Part shown: positions 45,100 to 59,530 of the stretch, piece after piece
How the letters are laid out: each line of letters starts with the position of its first letter
How positions within the stretch are numbered: position 1 is the stretch's first letter
NCBI GenBank assembly: GCA_964006375.1
Contig: OZ023269.1
Location: 131,618,809-131,682,808 of the forward strand
Origin: Tillus elongatus
Lineage: Eukaryota; Arthropoda; Insecta; Coleoptera; Cleridae
Direction: 5' to 3'
DNA: 64,000 nucleotides
The notes under the pieces: generated by a model
Seen by the model: only the letters and a program-made list of their open reading frames with translations
Told to the model about the DNA's origin: nothing
Databases searched by the model: none
Program-made: the position numbers and the translations under genes

Positions 45100-45610
45100 A
45101 GGTAGTACTACGGCGTTTCTTCAGTCTCGCTGCATTCTTGGCAAATGGGATCCCTCTCGACACCAAACAATGTGAGGTGTCTTTTGAGAGTACAGTGGCT
45201 TGTCAGCACCCCAATGAGGCGGCGAAGAGCAGACCGGCTCCTACTAAGAAGCCAGAAAGAGTCGTTTCTATCCGACCTCTCCAAGAAGTCCCTCGCTTGT
45301 CAGGCTATTTATCTAGGGCATCCGAGACCACCTTCTTACTTATGCCTATAGCAAGTTCCGGGCCACAGAATGATCACCGGGAACCAAGACTTACGAGATC
45401 ATTCGCTACTTCATTCCCCGCCACGCCACAATGTCTCGGAACCCACGTAAGTTGTACCTCATTTGTCCTGGATAGCCCTGCAAGAGCGTCAGCGCACTCC
45501 TGGCCCAGCCTTTGATCTGATTCTGGGCGCGCAGACCGCGTGACTATCCGATCAAATGTATATACATTCCTCGGGGCTTGTCCTCATAGCTACATTTTGT
45601 AGCTTCCGCA
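45100..45610 (-). mobile_element. LINE family P, copy 2: RNase H tail fragment
   Basis: The minus strand reads W-V-P-R-HCGVAGNEVANDLVSLG near 45385-45450, matching the RNase H P-G-H-S-G-x-x-G-N-E-x-A-D-x-L-A block with the first Gly and the Asp changed (Asn-Asp order differs). Downstream, HWGADKPLYSQKT and later residues fit the C-terminal tail of RNase H LINEs. Stops and shifts are present. It differs in sequence from family N. Confidence 0.65.
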
Positions 45611-45654
45611 CTTTACCGATTAGACCAGGTTTTCCAGAAGCTCATCTCCTAGAC

Positions 45655-47335
45655 TTCCATTGTATCCAAGTGTGTCCTTCAAGTATTATGGTCAGAAAGT
45701 TATTGTCCCCAATGTCGCGTATAAAATGACGGATATCATTTTTAAAACGAAAAAGGTACGAAAGATGCTCTCTTTTCTTAATACCAGGAAAGCCTGTGGC
45801 CTTGATCCCAGAATTGTTCTCAAAAAATACGCACCAGAGCTTGCTCCGGTCCTGACTCGTCTGTTTCAGACATCTTACAATAAAAGCATATTCCCTAGTA
45901 ACTGGAAAACTGCTAGAGTACAATCCGTCCCCAAGAAATGATCCAAAGCGCTTTCTAGCAACTAGAGGCCTATTTCTCTCCTTTCAGTCGTCTCTAAAGT
46001 GTTGGAAAAGTATACAAACACCGAATTACTAAAATTTCTTGAAAAACACAGTCTAATCCACGACAGGCAGTATGGATTCCGTCAGCGCAGATCAACTGCC
46101 GACCTCCTTTCCTTTGTCACCCATTCTTGAAACAAGTCTATGGAACTGCACGGTGAATCCCATATTGTCGCTCTAGACATATCCAAAGAATTCGACCAGG
46201 TCTGGCACGCAACGCTGCTTAATAAACTTCCGGCCTATGGCATACCACCAAAACTCTGTACCTGGACAGCAAATTTCCTCTCCAACCAGAGCATTTCTGT
46301 TGTCGTGGCTGGCCATTCCTCTAAAATGTATCAAATTAATTCAGGAGTCCCTCAAGATTCAGCTTTAGCCCCTCTTTGTTTCTTCTCCACATCAATGACC
46401 TCTCTAGCACATCCAACCCAGTTCACAGTTACGTGGACGACAACACCCTCCACTCAAATATACAATATTCTAAGCCTGTCTCTTTAGCCTAATTAGATGA
46501 GGATCGCAGAATCATGGAGGGTTCTGTCTCTGTGGATCTCCAAAAAATATTAGACTGGGGAAGTAGAAATCTTGTACAATTCAACTCCACCAAATCTCAG
46601 TGTTGCTTTCCATCTCATAAGGGATACACCAGCCCTAGACTCACCACAATGAACAACCAAGTTATTCAAAGTAATGAGTTCTTTTCACTTGTTGGTATTT
46701 CTGTGAATCGAAATCTCAGTTGGCAGCAACATGTCACATCAATTGCAGAAGCGGCTGCTAAGAAATGAGGTTTCCTCTTCCGGGTTCGCAAATACTTTTC
46801 ACCAGCTAATCTCTATACCTTATATACTTCACAAATAAGGCCAAACCTCAAATACTGCTCCCACATCTGAGGTGCCGCTGTCGCTTCTACACTCGCTATC
46901 CTGGACTCCATTGAGAAGAGAGCTATACGTCTCATCGGTGACCCTACCCTCACCCAAAGGCTGCCACTCCTTGCCCACCGACGTGCCGTTGGTGACCTTC
47001 CTCTCTTTTATAGATATCTGCACGGTCACTGCTCAGAGGAGCTTTCTTCCACAGTTCCTCCACCTGCTGTCCCCAACAGATCTACCAGGGTAACAGAGCG
47101 TTTGCACTCTTTTACTGTCCAGGTCACCAGACATAGAACATCTTGTTATGCCCGCTCTTTTGTCCCGAGGACTTCCAAGTTGTGGAATTCCTTGCCGGCA
47201 CAGGTTTTTCCTTCTCCTCCGAGCCTCCAAACCTTCAAGTCCAGAATTAACAAGTTGTCTCTTTCCTCCTTGTCGACACCCACGGTACGATAGTATTTAG
47301 GCTGTAAGCCCTCGTGGTGTGTTGTTGAAATATAA
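45655..47335 (+). mobile_element. LINE family L, copy 7: RT to 3' end
   Basis: The first open stretch reads KKVRKMLSFLNTRKACGLDP, IVLKKYAPELAPVLTRLF and NWKTARVQSVPKK before a stop. Then YGFRQRRSTADLL, motif A ALDISKEFDQVW (Ala to Glu), motif B SGVPQDSALAP (Gly-Ser to Asp-Ser), and motif C YVDDNTLHSN (Ala to Val) in another frame. The C-terminal region ends FVPRTSKLWNSLPAQVF. The 3' tail is gttgttgaaatataaaaa. Compared with copies 4, 5 and 8 its catalytic motifs are the most altered. Confidence 0.88.
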
Positions 47336-47339
47336 AAAA

Positions 47340-48980
47340 TATATAAAAGTTAATATGGCGTATTTTAACCAATTGGAACATCATTAAACTTGGCAGGATT
47401 TTTTAAAATAAAATATAGGACATTTTGTGTCGGCGCGTAGGATGGTTTTTCATAGCCGGATATCAACACTGATAGGGAGACACTGTAGGTCTCGCCAGAG
47501 GTGAGATTAAAACAAACAGTCGTATGCATCTAAGGAGGTTAGTATGAAAGTGAGGAGGGTCCTAGCTTGCCCACTAATTTTTGGAGTGTGGGGGTTGTAG
47601 AGGTTCCTTCATGAATTGTTTCAGCCTGGTTATAGAGGAGTAAACCAAAGCCTAAAGTCTTGAGACAGGAAGTCAAAGGCTACAGCCTCAATCGTTAACG
47701 TGTTATTTTGTCCACTCCAGGAGTTCTTTCTTGTCCTCGCTATCTCAAATTATTTGAAAATTTACGGTCTCTGATCGTCTTGATTAGTCTTCTCTATCCT
47801 CTCCATATAATTTGCTTCATGGTTAATTTCCTCTCCGTGATGAGATTTCGCACATAGACTATAGGCTCTCCAGCGTTCAGCAATCTTCTCTCTAAAAAAT
47901 ATTTCGTTGCTGTTTATTCCTTTACTTTTTGTTCCTGGTTTATCTTGTAGTCGTCTCACTTGCTGTCAACTTTATCATACCATATCCTCTCTTTATGTAA
48001 TTCTCGATTTTCTCGCGAATCTTATGCATCATCCATAATTATATATTACTTGCCTATATTTCTGTTTAATCATACATTTATTTTGTTTATATTTCGTACA
48101 AGCCCCGTCGTTATATTTAATAAGGTGTTTTGGAGTCAATAAATAAATAAAATTCTGCTCAAAGGAATTAGTACAAGACATAGTTACCTTTGAAGCCAAA
48201 CATCAAACCTTGTGTAGGTTAGGTAACACAGTAACAATGCTGAGAATAATTTTGTAGTCAGTTTTCTGAGCATTTCCTTTAAGTATATATGTTTCCCCGT
48301 TTCGCTTTGTGAACACAATTTATATAATTTATGTGGGAAAGTTGTAACATAATCAAGACTGAAGACATAGATGTGTATAATAGTCGCTTTTCCAAACGGT
48401 TTAAATAGACGTACACACAGACATGGTTAATGACACTATTATACACCTAAACTAGTTATTAGTCATATTCTATTATGTCTTAAATGTCTTTTCATCCACT
48501 TTCAATGTCTATGTCACATATAAAACATTCACGAATTAGAAAGTGTAAATAGAATCTTATGTTTAGGACAAATTATTTAGTAATCTTTTAATTTGTGGAT
48601 TTAATGGCAATAATATGTGTCAACTGGGAAATTTTAGATCACCCCGGAAACAACCCCTACTTCAGCACGCCCTTAAAAAGGACGCCATGATGGGGGAAAC
48701 CAGCGTTCAATTTCCATTCTATCGTTTGCCCAATGTTATGTTGAAAGTTATCGATACACAAATAATGCAGTAAGTACCTGGATAAATCAAACGTCTTAAG
48801 TAGTTACTTAATCGGTCTTAATCATGCAGTTTGAAGCTTTGTAAAGCCTTTCATTGGGTATAAATAAGCTGAATAAACTTTTATCTTATGTACCGCTAAA
48901 CTTATCCCACCGGTTTTTTAAAGAATCGCGTCCTGAATGTAATTGTCGAATCTGTTTTTTTTTTGTGATAAATTAATAGT
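47340..48980. other. Long stretch without recognised genes
   Basis: A 65-codon minus-strand frame at 47762-47959 is hydrophilic but unrecognised, and a 60-codon plus-strand frame follows at 47960-48142. I see no domain, splice-supported exon series, tandem repeat or tRNA. This is among the few stretches that could be unique host DNA. Confidence 0.55.
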
Positions 48981-48982
48981 TA

Positions 48983-49130
48983 ATGCGGGTGTTCCACACG
49001 ATCTAATGCTGGCTCCCACTCCTTTTCTTCTGTATATAAATATCAGCCACCAATAATCCAATCTACATCTTCGCTAATGATACTACATTATCATTGGCTC
49101 TCTCAATATCTGCCTGTAGCTTCTTTTCCA
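48983..49130 (+). pseudogene. LINE reverse transcriptase motif B-C remnant
   Basis: NAGVPHDLMLAPTPFLLYIN matches motif B of CR1/Jockey-type RTs (GVPQGSVLAPTLF). In another frame IFANDTTLSLALS corresponds to motif C (FADD changed to FAND). It is more diverged than family L. Confidence 0.6.
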
Positions 49131-49149
49131 TGAGAACTGAGTAACAATA

Positions 49150-49362
49150 ATAATAATCATAATACCACAGTAGACAAACTCTGCACCCAGAAGTGTTAGG
49201 TTGCTTACACCCATATAAACAAAGGATATGACTCATTACTCATCAGAAGCCCGGTTTTTCACATTCGAGTGAAAAATTTGACTGAATACGGGACTCGAAC
49301 CCGCGACCTTCTAGTTCGAAACCTAGAGGTTAGTCGCCTCGCGAACTGGGCTATTTGACCTG
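49150..49362 (-). mobile_element. SINE-A, copy 2
   Basis: On the minus strand the head runs from gcccagttcgcgaggcgac to box B ggttcgagtcc (complement at about 49291-49301). The body has tttttcactcgaatgtgaaa and gggcttctgatgagtaatg, and it ends gtttgtctactgtggtatta with an (ATT)n tail at 49147-49165. Homologous to 24640-24856. Confidence 0.88.
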
Positions 49363-49450
49363 TAAATGATCATATGTCTTAAGATTCTTAGTTGAATATT
49401 TTCAAATCTGCTCAAGTTTAATGCATCAAAAATACATAAGTGTATCTTAT

Positions 49451-50525
49451 TAGAAGATTGTGAGATGTGCGACAGGGTTGCCATCTCGGTGCGGAACAAG
49501 GTAGTATGTTGTCACGACAGCTCCAAATAACACAACATGTGATAAAATAGAGACTGTGTACAACCAACAATTTTGTAAATTGCCAGCCCTTGTCCATTTC
49601 ATCCCTAATATAGGGACAATGTATGTAAGGCTAGATGTATTCTCACCATAATTAGAACAGCAGACCGGTTTCGCTCTAATTAGAGCTCACCAGTACGGTA
49701 TACTGATTACAGCGAGAACACATCTATAAAGTGATACGGCTGTGGTAACCAGCCTCCTAGAAGATTGTGAGATGTAAGAAAGGGTCGCCATTTCGGTGCG
49801 GAACCAGGTAGTATCTTGTCACGACAGCTCCAAATAACACAAAATGTTATAAAATAGAGACTTTGTACAACCAACTAACAATTTTGTAAATTGTCAGCCC
49901 TGACCGATTTCTTCCCTAATATGGGGACAATCTATGTAAGACTGGATGTATTCTCACGATAATTAGAACCGTAGACCGGTTTCGCTCTAATTAGAGCTAA
50001 TCAGTACGGTATACTAATTACAGCGGGAAACACCTATGAAGTAATACGGCTGTGGTAGCCAGGAGGCTATGGTAGCTAGGAGGTTGGCTACCATAGCCGT
50101 ATTACTTTATGGGTGTGTTCTAGCTGTAATTAGTATACCGTACTGATGAGCTCTAATTAGAGCGAAACCGGTCTGCGGTTCTAATTATGGTGAGAATACA
50201 TCTAGCCTCACACACATTGTCCCTATATTAGGGAAGAAATGGGGCAGGACTGACAATTTAGAAAATTGTTAGTTGGTTGTACACAGTCTCTATTTTATAA
50301 CATGTTGTGTTATTTGAAGCTGTCGTGACAACATACTATTTAGTTCCGCACCCAGATCGCGACACTGTCGTAGATTTCACAATGTTCTAGGAGGCTGGCT
50401 ACCATAGCTGTATTACTTTATAGGTGTGTTCTTGCTGTAATTATTATACCGTACTGATGAGTTCTAATTAGAGCGAAACCGGTCTGCGGTTCTAATTATG
50501 GTGAGGATACATCTAGCCTTATGCA
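49451..50525. repeat. F repeat array: two direct monomers facing 1.45 inverted monomers
   Basis: tagaagattgtgagatgt occurs at 49451 and 49758, giving a 307-bp period on the left side. Around 50062-50078 the orientation flips (ctgtggtagccagg against ggctaccatagccg). The inverted side runs to about 50525, with landmarks such as gagcgaaaccggtctgcggt at about 50160 and 50470. The whole is a head-to-head foldback of about 1.07 kb. Confidence 0.9.
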
Positions 50526-50529
50526 TCTT

Positions 50530-51600
50530 ATTAGGAACAGTGGCGTACCCTACAAGGCATTAACGTGGAGATGGGCGGAAAAATACTGCCCAAAAAATCA
50601 ATTGGACGTAAAAATTACAGAAGATCTTTGTGATATCTAGATATTTATATACTGCAACGGCTATTTTAGATTAATAGTTTACCTTCAACAGCCTGCTTCT
50701 GACGCTGTATTGTATAACGTCCACAGTTGGAATATTTACATATGATGTCTGGTAGCTGCCCCAAAGTCCACTTAAATTTCTTCCAGAAACGAACTATTCC
50801 CTTGGTAGAAGATTCACCCATCGCTGTCGGTCTCGCTTCTCTTGATTAGACAAGCAAATAATTAAGATCTCTCCATACTTTCGAATGCTCTCCCAGCGGG
50901 CAAATCTCCGAAAGCTGCTATTCAAAAATTGGGCCCATACCATAACGCACTTGCTGCGTCCAATGTTTTTACTAAGAACATTTGAAATTTTAACACTGAT
51001 AAAAATATAATTAATAATTATAATTTTCTGTAAATTGCTTTTTTCAAAGAGACGTGTATTTAGTATCTTCCAAATATGGATAACAACTCAAATTATATTC
51101 TAATCTTACTATTAACATCCAAATTATGTATGAAACATTTATTGCGTCGGCGTAGACATAGCATATTGACAAATTATATGCTTTGTGTGTTTACTTCGTG
51201 AAAAAATTACACCCACCAAAGGTTAATGTTTCCAAACTCCTCAACAAAGATAAAACCATGTTATTTTCAGGACGAAAAAATCACTTTCAACTTGTTATGT
51301 GTACTTATAAACTTATACATTAGGACGTAAATAATTTAAGTTTAATTATTTAGAGACGTCAGTCGAAGAAAAACAAGAAAAAAATTAAGTCACTAAAACA
51401 TTTGAATAATTGCTGCGTTTAAACTTAAATGGCTTATAAAGGTAATGTTTTTCACCTTTTGTTATTTCAATAGGCGTTAACGTGAAAAAACTTTTAAATT
51501 GGTATGTGATAACAAAAATTCTGACTCAGAAAGTGTGTTATCGTAGCGTATATACTTTAAAATGTGAGTATCCCTGTAAATACTAAGTTGTATTAAAAGG
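50530..51600. other. A+T-rich DNA with two T-type terminal motifs
   Basis: A forward hairpin motif lies at 50938-50962 (cataacgcacttgctgcgtc) and a degraded reverse one at 51522-51550 (gactcagaaagtgtgttatc). The rest of these T copies is not recognisable. No ORF is supported. Confidence 0.55.
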
Positions 51601-51639
51601 CTGATGTTGGACACGGCTTCATGTTTTAACTTCTACATC

Positions 51640-51750
51640 TTCAATAGTTTTATTCATCCCTCTGATGAAGCTAACTTTGTTAGCGAAACGATCGTCTGGT
51701 TTATGAACTATATTGTGATGAAGTGGGTTCTCCAAATTGTACTTATTCTA
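51640..51750 (+). repeat. G repeat, partial copy
   Basis: catccctctgatgaagctaa, ctttgttagcgaaacgatcg and gtgggttctccaaattgtac match the inverse of 34941-35134. Here GCTAAC-ttt-GTTAGC is a perfect 6-bp stem palindrome. Confidence 0.72.
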
Positions 51751-51789
51751 CATCTTTGTCACATTGATTGTCTATTAATCCAGGTAAGT

Positions 51790-52175
51790 ACAGGTAATTT
51801 CTAAACCCTTCAAAGTCTAACATACTCCCCCTCTCCATTTCCACTAAAAAGTCCACTATAAGTTTTCTTAGCCTTTGATTGTCATGTATTTGCTTTTCTC
51901 TTCATTTATTTGAAGCCCTACACTGCCAGCTACTTCCACCAATTTTCCAGTGATGTTTTCAGGTTCTTTTCTATTTCTGGCCATCGATAAGATATCGCCA
52001 GGGTAAGCAAGGCTCTTTTAACTTTTGCCAGAACTACATTAAATAATAATATGAACAATGGATCTCCTTTCCTCACACTTCTTCGCTAACACGTCTGACA
52101 GCCTTCCATTTAGCCTAATTGCGTTTTTGCTCTCTTGAGTATTTCAATAAGTTTGCCTTTTCTCTGGGTTCGAGG
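51790..52175 (-). pseudogene. LINE reverse transcriptase fragment (RTE-like)
   Basis: On the minus strand, GVRKGDPLFILLFNVVLAKV is motif B (G-V-R-Q-G-D-x-L-S-P-x-L-F), followed by GDILSMARNRKEPENITGKL in the motif C neighbourhood (YADD decayed) and LQINEEKSKYM. The G-V-R-x-G-D form of motif B is typical of RTE-like LINEs. Frameshifted and incomplete. Confidence 0.72.
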
Positions 52176-52227
52176 CGGATTTAACATAAAAAAAGAACAT
52201 ATGTGCTAGAATCTCATACTTCTTGTT

Positions 52228-52386
<159 letters not shown>

Positions 52387-52402
52387 ATACATCATTAACA
52401 GC

Positions 52403-52515
52403 AGTGGCGGCTCGTGACTTTGAGAGTTAGTGAAGCAGAATAGCGCGGGCCCCAAAGGGGGTTCAGCGTGACGAAGCCTCCCTCGCGCCGCAGCCGGTTT
52501 TTTTAATTTTCAAGG
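52403..52515 (+). other. GC-richer segment of unknown origin after the ATTT array
   Basis: It starts cagtggcggctcgtgacttt and includes gcgcgggccccaaaggggg and ctcgcgccgcagccgg. The first bases look like a DNA transposon terminus (CAGTGGCGG-type), but no inverted partner is visible. Confidence 0.35.
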
Positions 52516-52613
52516 TCACGCGTACTCCTGGCACTTCAGTGTTTAAATTAAACATCTATTTGTACAAAAATATATACTTTCATAAGGAATAATTTTCGGA
52601 ATAATGACCAGGA

Positions 52614-54262
<1,649 letters not shown>

Positions 54263-54264
54263 TT

Positions 54265-55034
54265 ATATTCAAAAAGCAATGAACAAATTTGTTTTCTTCG
54301 TTAACACTAGACACCGTATTATGTAAATAGATCATAAAACAGTTAATATCATTTTTATTACACGTGATAAATTCAATAATGATAACAAAAACAACAAAAT
54401 CAATTTTTCTTATTTTATCAGGAAATAAATTATATTTATATATCATTTATAATGTGATCTCTCTTTGTAATGATTTCGGCAAAACACTGTTAATAGTTTT
54501 TATTACACTATTACTAATAATTTCTTACATTCAACAATATAAGTTATTATTGTAAGAAATAAAGGCAATTAAATGTTTACTTTTTCAATCGATTGAAATA
54601 CAGTTTATAGGCGCTTGTGGAAATAATACCTCATGTAACTTAAGCAAAGATTAGTTTTTATTATTGTTAGTATGTAGTAATGCAGCTTGCAAGTAGGAAA
54701 CAGAGTATTATATTTCACTTTCCAAACTAAAATAGCATGACCTGGTTAGACACCTGCAAACAAGAAAAGGGTAATATGATACCGGGGTTATATAAATAAA
54801 ATTTGTTTCATTGTGGCTTATAATACAAACAGCAATACCTGAATTGTTTTATTTTTCCACCTTATGCCGGGGTTTGCAATCTTTAAATTAAAACCCCCTT
54901 CTTTCTTATCGATTTTTCCCCCTTTTGGTTGGTTTCTTGACACCGATGGTCCAGCCAAACATAAATATTTTGGTGCAAAAAACTAAGAGTTCCTAAAACA
55001 ATAGTTTTGTATTGAATTATTTGAATATAAAAGA
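54265..55034. other. A+T-rich DNA, nothing recognised
   Basis: A 63-codon hydrophobic frame at 54364-54555 and its antisense shadow have no recognisable motif. No repeat noted. Confidence 0.55.
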
Positions 55035-55035
55035 G

Positions 55036-55733
55036 CTATTGTTCGAACCGCCCCATTTTATGCAGGTGTTTCTTGACGGCCATGTGTCCCGTCAAGAGAC
55101 CTGTTATGTTTCTGAGCTGTCCCCTGCTAAGATTTAGCAGCTCCACAGCTCTCTTTGAACTGGGTTCGTCAATTATTGACTTCCCATGTCTGAGTCCTGG
55201 ACAGTCTGCCCAGTACACCTTGTGTTAGTTTCTAACCCAGGACTTGGTGGCTCCCCTGGCCGTGTTCTTTGTCACGCTCAGAACCGGTTCTGGTCCCATA
55301 AATGGTTCTGCTGACCCTCTCTTTGCGAGACTGTCAGCTTCTTCATTACCTTTGACCCCCGAGTGACCCGGCACCCAAATGAGGGTCACCTCATTCTGCC
55401 CAGCCAGGTCGCTCGTCTCGTCTCGGCACTCACTCACCAGGCAGGAATTTACCCGTGGGCTACTTAGTACCTTAAGAGCTGTCTGTGGCTATGAGGATCC
55501 GCTTGTTGGTGTAGCCCCTCCTGTTGTTCTCCCGCACCCAGTGCAGGATGGCGTACATTTCGGCCTGAAACACCGTTGCATGGGCTCCGAGGGAAATACT
55601 ATGACTTACCCTCGGTCCTACACCTGCCCCCGTCCCACACTCCTCGCCGGATCCGTCCGTGAACCAGACGAGCGCATCGCGTGGTATGCCCGGCGTCTTC
55701 TCCCGCCATGCCTCGCGGTCGGGACATCTACTA
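55036..55733 (-). mobile_element. LINE family N, copy 5: RNase H part
   Basis: The minus strand includes, from about 55700 down, the ALVWFTDGSG-like start, SHSISLGAHATVF, RILIATDS-like residues and, at 55225-55437, AGQNEVTLIWVPGHSGVKGN then EEADSLAKRGSAEPFMGPEP. Then VYWADCPGLRHGKSIIDEP and RNITGLLTGHMAVKKHLHKM to about 55036, where the copy breaks off before the zinc finger. It is truncated on both sides. The 5' break follows gcggtcggg, as in the copy at 1-1222. Confidence 0.85.
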
Positions 55734-55885
55734 TCAAACTTGAATTAAAGGTCTTAAAAGTGCTCAACTTTCCTTTTCAACAAAAGGTCGCTAAAAATAT
55801 ATATTGGAATTACACAATCTGATCAGCTAACGGTAAAATGGAATCAAAGTCGTAAAAAAGTAAAAAAAAAGTAAAAAGAGAAATT

Positions 55886-55960
55886 CAGTCAACGGTGATT
55901 TTTGAATCCGCGTCCCTTCGCCCATCTAACTGGCATCCTAACCATTATACTACGGAAGGT
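55886..55960 (-). other. tRNA-like module inside T repeat 9
   Basis: The minus strand reads ccgtagtataatggttagga at the box A position and cggattcaaaaatc at the box B position. The box A part is the most tRNA-like of the set. Confidence 0.5.
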
Positions 55961-56623
55961 TTCCGGCAAGCTGCAATGAAGAAAGGTAGATAACCGATAA
56001 TGGTCTTAAGTTATTTATTTGTAATATCTAAAGTCTTTAGGGGCAGATTTTGCAACTATTTTAACAAATGAAAAGAGCAGCATAAATGTAGAACATTCTG
56101 ATACACATTTTATTCAATAGTCTTCATTCATAAACCGCGATAGTTATACTAATTTTCACGTTTCAAATCTCCAGTTTGACATTTACACGAGAAAAATTAT
56201 AAAATTCTCAGTGATCTCTCTGGTACTTCTTGAACTTTTTGCGCCATGAAAAGATAAACGTTGTCTGTAATATTTAACAGATTTTGTTTAACACATACAA
56301 TATTTTCGTATTGCGTCTTCTCTGACTTTTAGTGGCACTAAAATTTTCCTTCATTAAGTGCCTATAACTTTTTTTCCTTTAAACATAGAGACCTAAATTG
56401 GTGCAGAGTTTGGTTTTTACAACATAAACCAGCCTGCCGAATGTGGTTGCCATAGCTTTGTTATTTCCGGAGATATTAATTTTTTCCCAAAGAAAACCCT
56501 AAAAATTTCCCGGAAAAACTGGTCCGATTTTCCTGGCTAACGAACTTATCCAAGCCAAAAATAATTTACTCAAAAAATTTTATCAAAATCGGCCCTTTAT
56601 TTTTTGAGTTATCGGTGTAATAC

Positions 56624-56628
<5 letters not shown>

Positions 56629-56704
<76 letters not shown>
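56629..56704. repeat. (TA)n microsatellite
   Basis: About 38 TA units between two partial T right blocks. Confidence 0.97.
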
Positions 56705-56706
<2 letters not shown>

Positions 56707-56809
56707 CATTTGCACACATTTTTGCCACTTGCAAAAATATTTTACTCACCAAATTTTATCAAAATCGGCCCTTTATTTGTTGTTATTGGTGTGATACATA
56801 ATTGTTAAA

Positions 56810-57435
56810 ACACATAAAAATTAAAAGCTATCTTTATAACATACACCCATAAAAGAATGCCCCCCGTACAGTTTTCGAGATATGAAATTAGGATGCAAAT
56901 ACGCAATTCTAGTAAAGTTAACGAAAATATAAATAATGTTTTCGTAATTATTTTATTCTTAGAAAGAACAATATGGTTGATTAAATTGATTTAACTGGAA
57001 AAAGCCATTATTTGGATAAATTGTTTTATTGATAGTACAGACTACTAAACGATCATTTAAATTTGACCTTTTCGTAAACTTTATATCTGTTTCGTTTTCT
57101 TTCAAGTAGTTTCAAGTTAATTGACTCATGTTGCCAACTGAAAATTAGTGTATGTCCGTTTGACATTGATAAAATAACAAATCCCATTACCATTAATTAC
57201 GTAAATATTTATTTATTCTACTACATTTCATAATTATTAACTTGTATGGTTTTACTTTTTTTTTTCAATGTAAGGTAAATATTTATATAACTTACACGTA
57301 TTTTTTGTTTGTTTCAGGTAATGTAAAATAACAGGTTACAAATACAAAGACCTTGAATAGCCAAAAGCTGGTAAGAGTTGATTTAAATTAAATAGTAGAT
57401 GATCTACAAAAGACCATTGTTTCCAATTAAAATAA
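56810..57435. other. A+T-rich DNA, nothing recognised
   Basis: No ORF, tRNA-like fold or tandem repeat noted. Confidence 0.6.
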
Positions 57436-57442
57436 AAAGCCT

Positions 57443-57743
57443 GGACGCAGCAAGTGCGCTATGGAAGTGAATTTTCATTAAAATGTTTTTAATAGCAAAT
57501 ATGTCTCTTTAATGCAAGCAGGCATCAATTTGGCCACCGATATAACCTATATAGTAGAAACCATGTCCAATATTTTATCAGAAGAACTTATTGTTTGAAA
57601 ATGTACAAAAATTGGCCGAAAATACAAATATTTCCGAGAAAACTCTTTCCTAGCCAACGAACCTTAGGTTAATAGCAAATTCAGTTATTGAATTTTAAAG
57701 CATTAATGAAAATTCGGTACCAAGACGGACTTACTGCGTCTGG
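57443..57743. mobile_element. MITE-like element with T-type hairpin ends
   Basis: The left end ctggacgcagcaagtgcgct then atggaagtgaattttcatt, and the right end (inverted) cagacgcagtaagtccgtct then tggtaccgaattttcatt, form inverted repeats of about 38 bp around about 225 bp of A+T-rich, non-coding DNA. A clear target duplication is not visible. The ends are the same motif that closes T repeats at 42437-42474 and elsewhere. Confidence 0.72.
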
Positions 57744-57989
57744 ATTTTATTTTACAAACATGTATCATATTTCGATGAAAAATGCAATAAGGATTGTTCA
57801 AGAAAAAATTGTAGGTAACACCAACAACTTATGGGCCACCCTGTGATTGTCAAAATAATTTTATAAGATCAGCAGCTCAAGACAGCCTATAAGTAACGTA
57901 TACAATTTTTTCTCGTATCTTGCATAATAACAATTATATTGAGCTTTACCGTAGAAATGTGTCACCCTGTATATATGTAAACAGAAAGT

Positions 57990-58665
<676 letters not shown>

Positions 58666-59530
58666 TAAAACAAGCACTTGTGAAGCCACGGTAAAAGTCT
58701 ACGACTGTATTAAATATGGAACGGTTTCACTAAGTTAGGGCAAGAACAAACAACCAGATAGGCTATTCAAATTGAATTAACTCTTAAAACTTTCATCTCC
58801 TCTTTGTTAAATTATTTTTTATACAAAAACTAGCTAAAAAATTCATCGGAATAACAACAATATGATCAGATAACGGTAAAGTGAAATGAGACTAAAAAAA
58901 TTGATAAAAAGTGAAGTCACTAACTAGGATTAGAACTCGTCATGTAGGAGTCGATTATCCGATGTACAGGGCTCGGCTACGGTCGACATGTATGTACAAG
59001 CAGGTATATCCGGTAGTACCTATGTTAATTGTTAACGTCTTTACTGTTTACACTAAACAATTTTTATTTACAATGTATTTTTTGCTTATATTTTAACGAA
59101 ATGAAGGAAAATAACGACTTAGACACATATCTAGCAGCTTGTTAGTCATTTCGTGTCGTATTTTTCCCTCACATTCGTACTCCTATTACAATTATCAGTT
59201 TTCACGTTTAAACTTTCTTGGATCAGATATAATTAATTAATTAAAAATTAATTTTCCTCAAACTTTTTGTCTTTTAGCATAGATATCTGAATTTTCGTAC
59301 ATATGATACTCTCTAGGACAGAAACCAGGGTACCAAATTTGGTGGCCCTTACTTTGTTATTTCCGGAAATATAAATTTTTTCGAAAGAAAACAAAAAATT
59401 TTCCTGGAAAACCTGGGCCGTTTTTCCTGGCTAACGAACTTATCTATGCCACTTGCAAAAGGAAGGTATGTACCAATTTTGATTAAAATCGGTCCATTAT
59501 TTTTTGAGTTATTTTTAAAGAAAATTCACT
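58666..59530 (-). repeat. T repeat, copy 11 (subfamily 1, inverted)
   Basis: Colinear with T copy 1 in reverse: cttgtgaagccacgg, ggaacggtttcactaagtta, tatgatcagataacggtaaa, tRNA-like module (58912-58990), cattcgtactcctattacaa, gtaccaaatttggtggccct, cctggctaacgaacttatct, and tttttgagttattt at the point where T1 has its (TA)n side. It ends at gaaaattcacta. Confidence 0.75.
58912..58990 (-). other. tRNA-like module inside T repeat 11
   Basis: The minus strand reads cgaccgtagccgagccctgt near box A and gagttctaatcctag near box B. Homologous to 3213-3290 and unlike the subfamily 2 modules. Confidence 0.5.

Larger units (their letters stand above)
55735..56800 (-). repeat. T repeat, copy 9 (subfamily 2, inverted)
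   Basis: Colinear with 41100-41900 in reverse: acacaatctgatcagctaac, tRNA-like module (55886-55960), gtcttaagttatttatttgt, ctgacttttagtggcactaa, cctggctaacgaacttatcc, gagttatcggtgtaatacat, then (TA)n at 56629-56704. After the array a second partial right block (gccacttgcaaaaatatttt, ttattggtgtgatacataa) follows, so part of the unit is duplicated around the TA tract. Confidence 0.78.

Noticed and set aside
47762..47959. 65-codon hydrophilic frame as a small host gene
   Set aside because: No recognisable domain or codon pattern and no support beyond an open frame in random-like DNA.
52403..52440. hAT- or CACTA-like terminus cagtggcggctcg
   Set aside because: No inverse end or target duplication found within reach; the resemblance alone is weak.
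57830..57980. Possible mariner MITE (gccaccctgtgattg and gtgtcaccctgtatata)
   Set aside because: The two accctgt strings are in the same orientation rather than inverted, and no further matching end sequence is visible.
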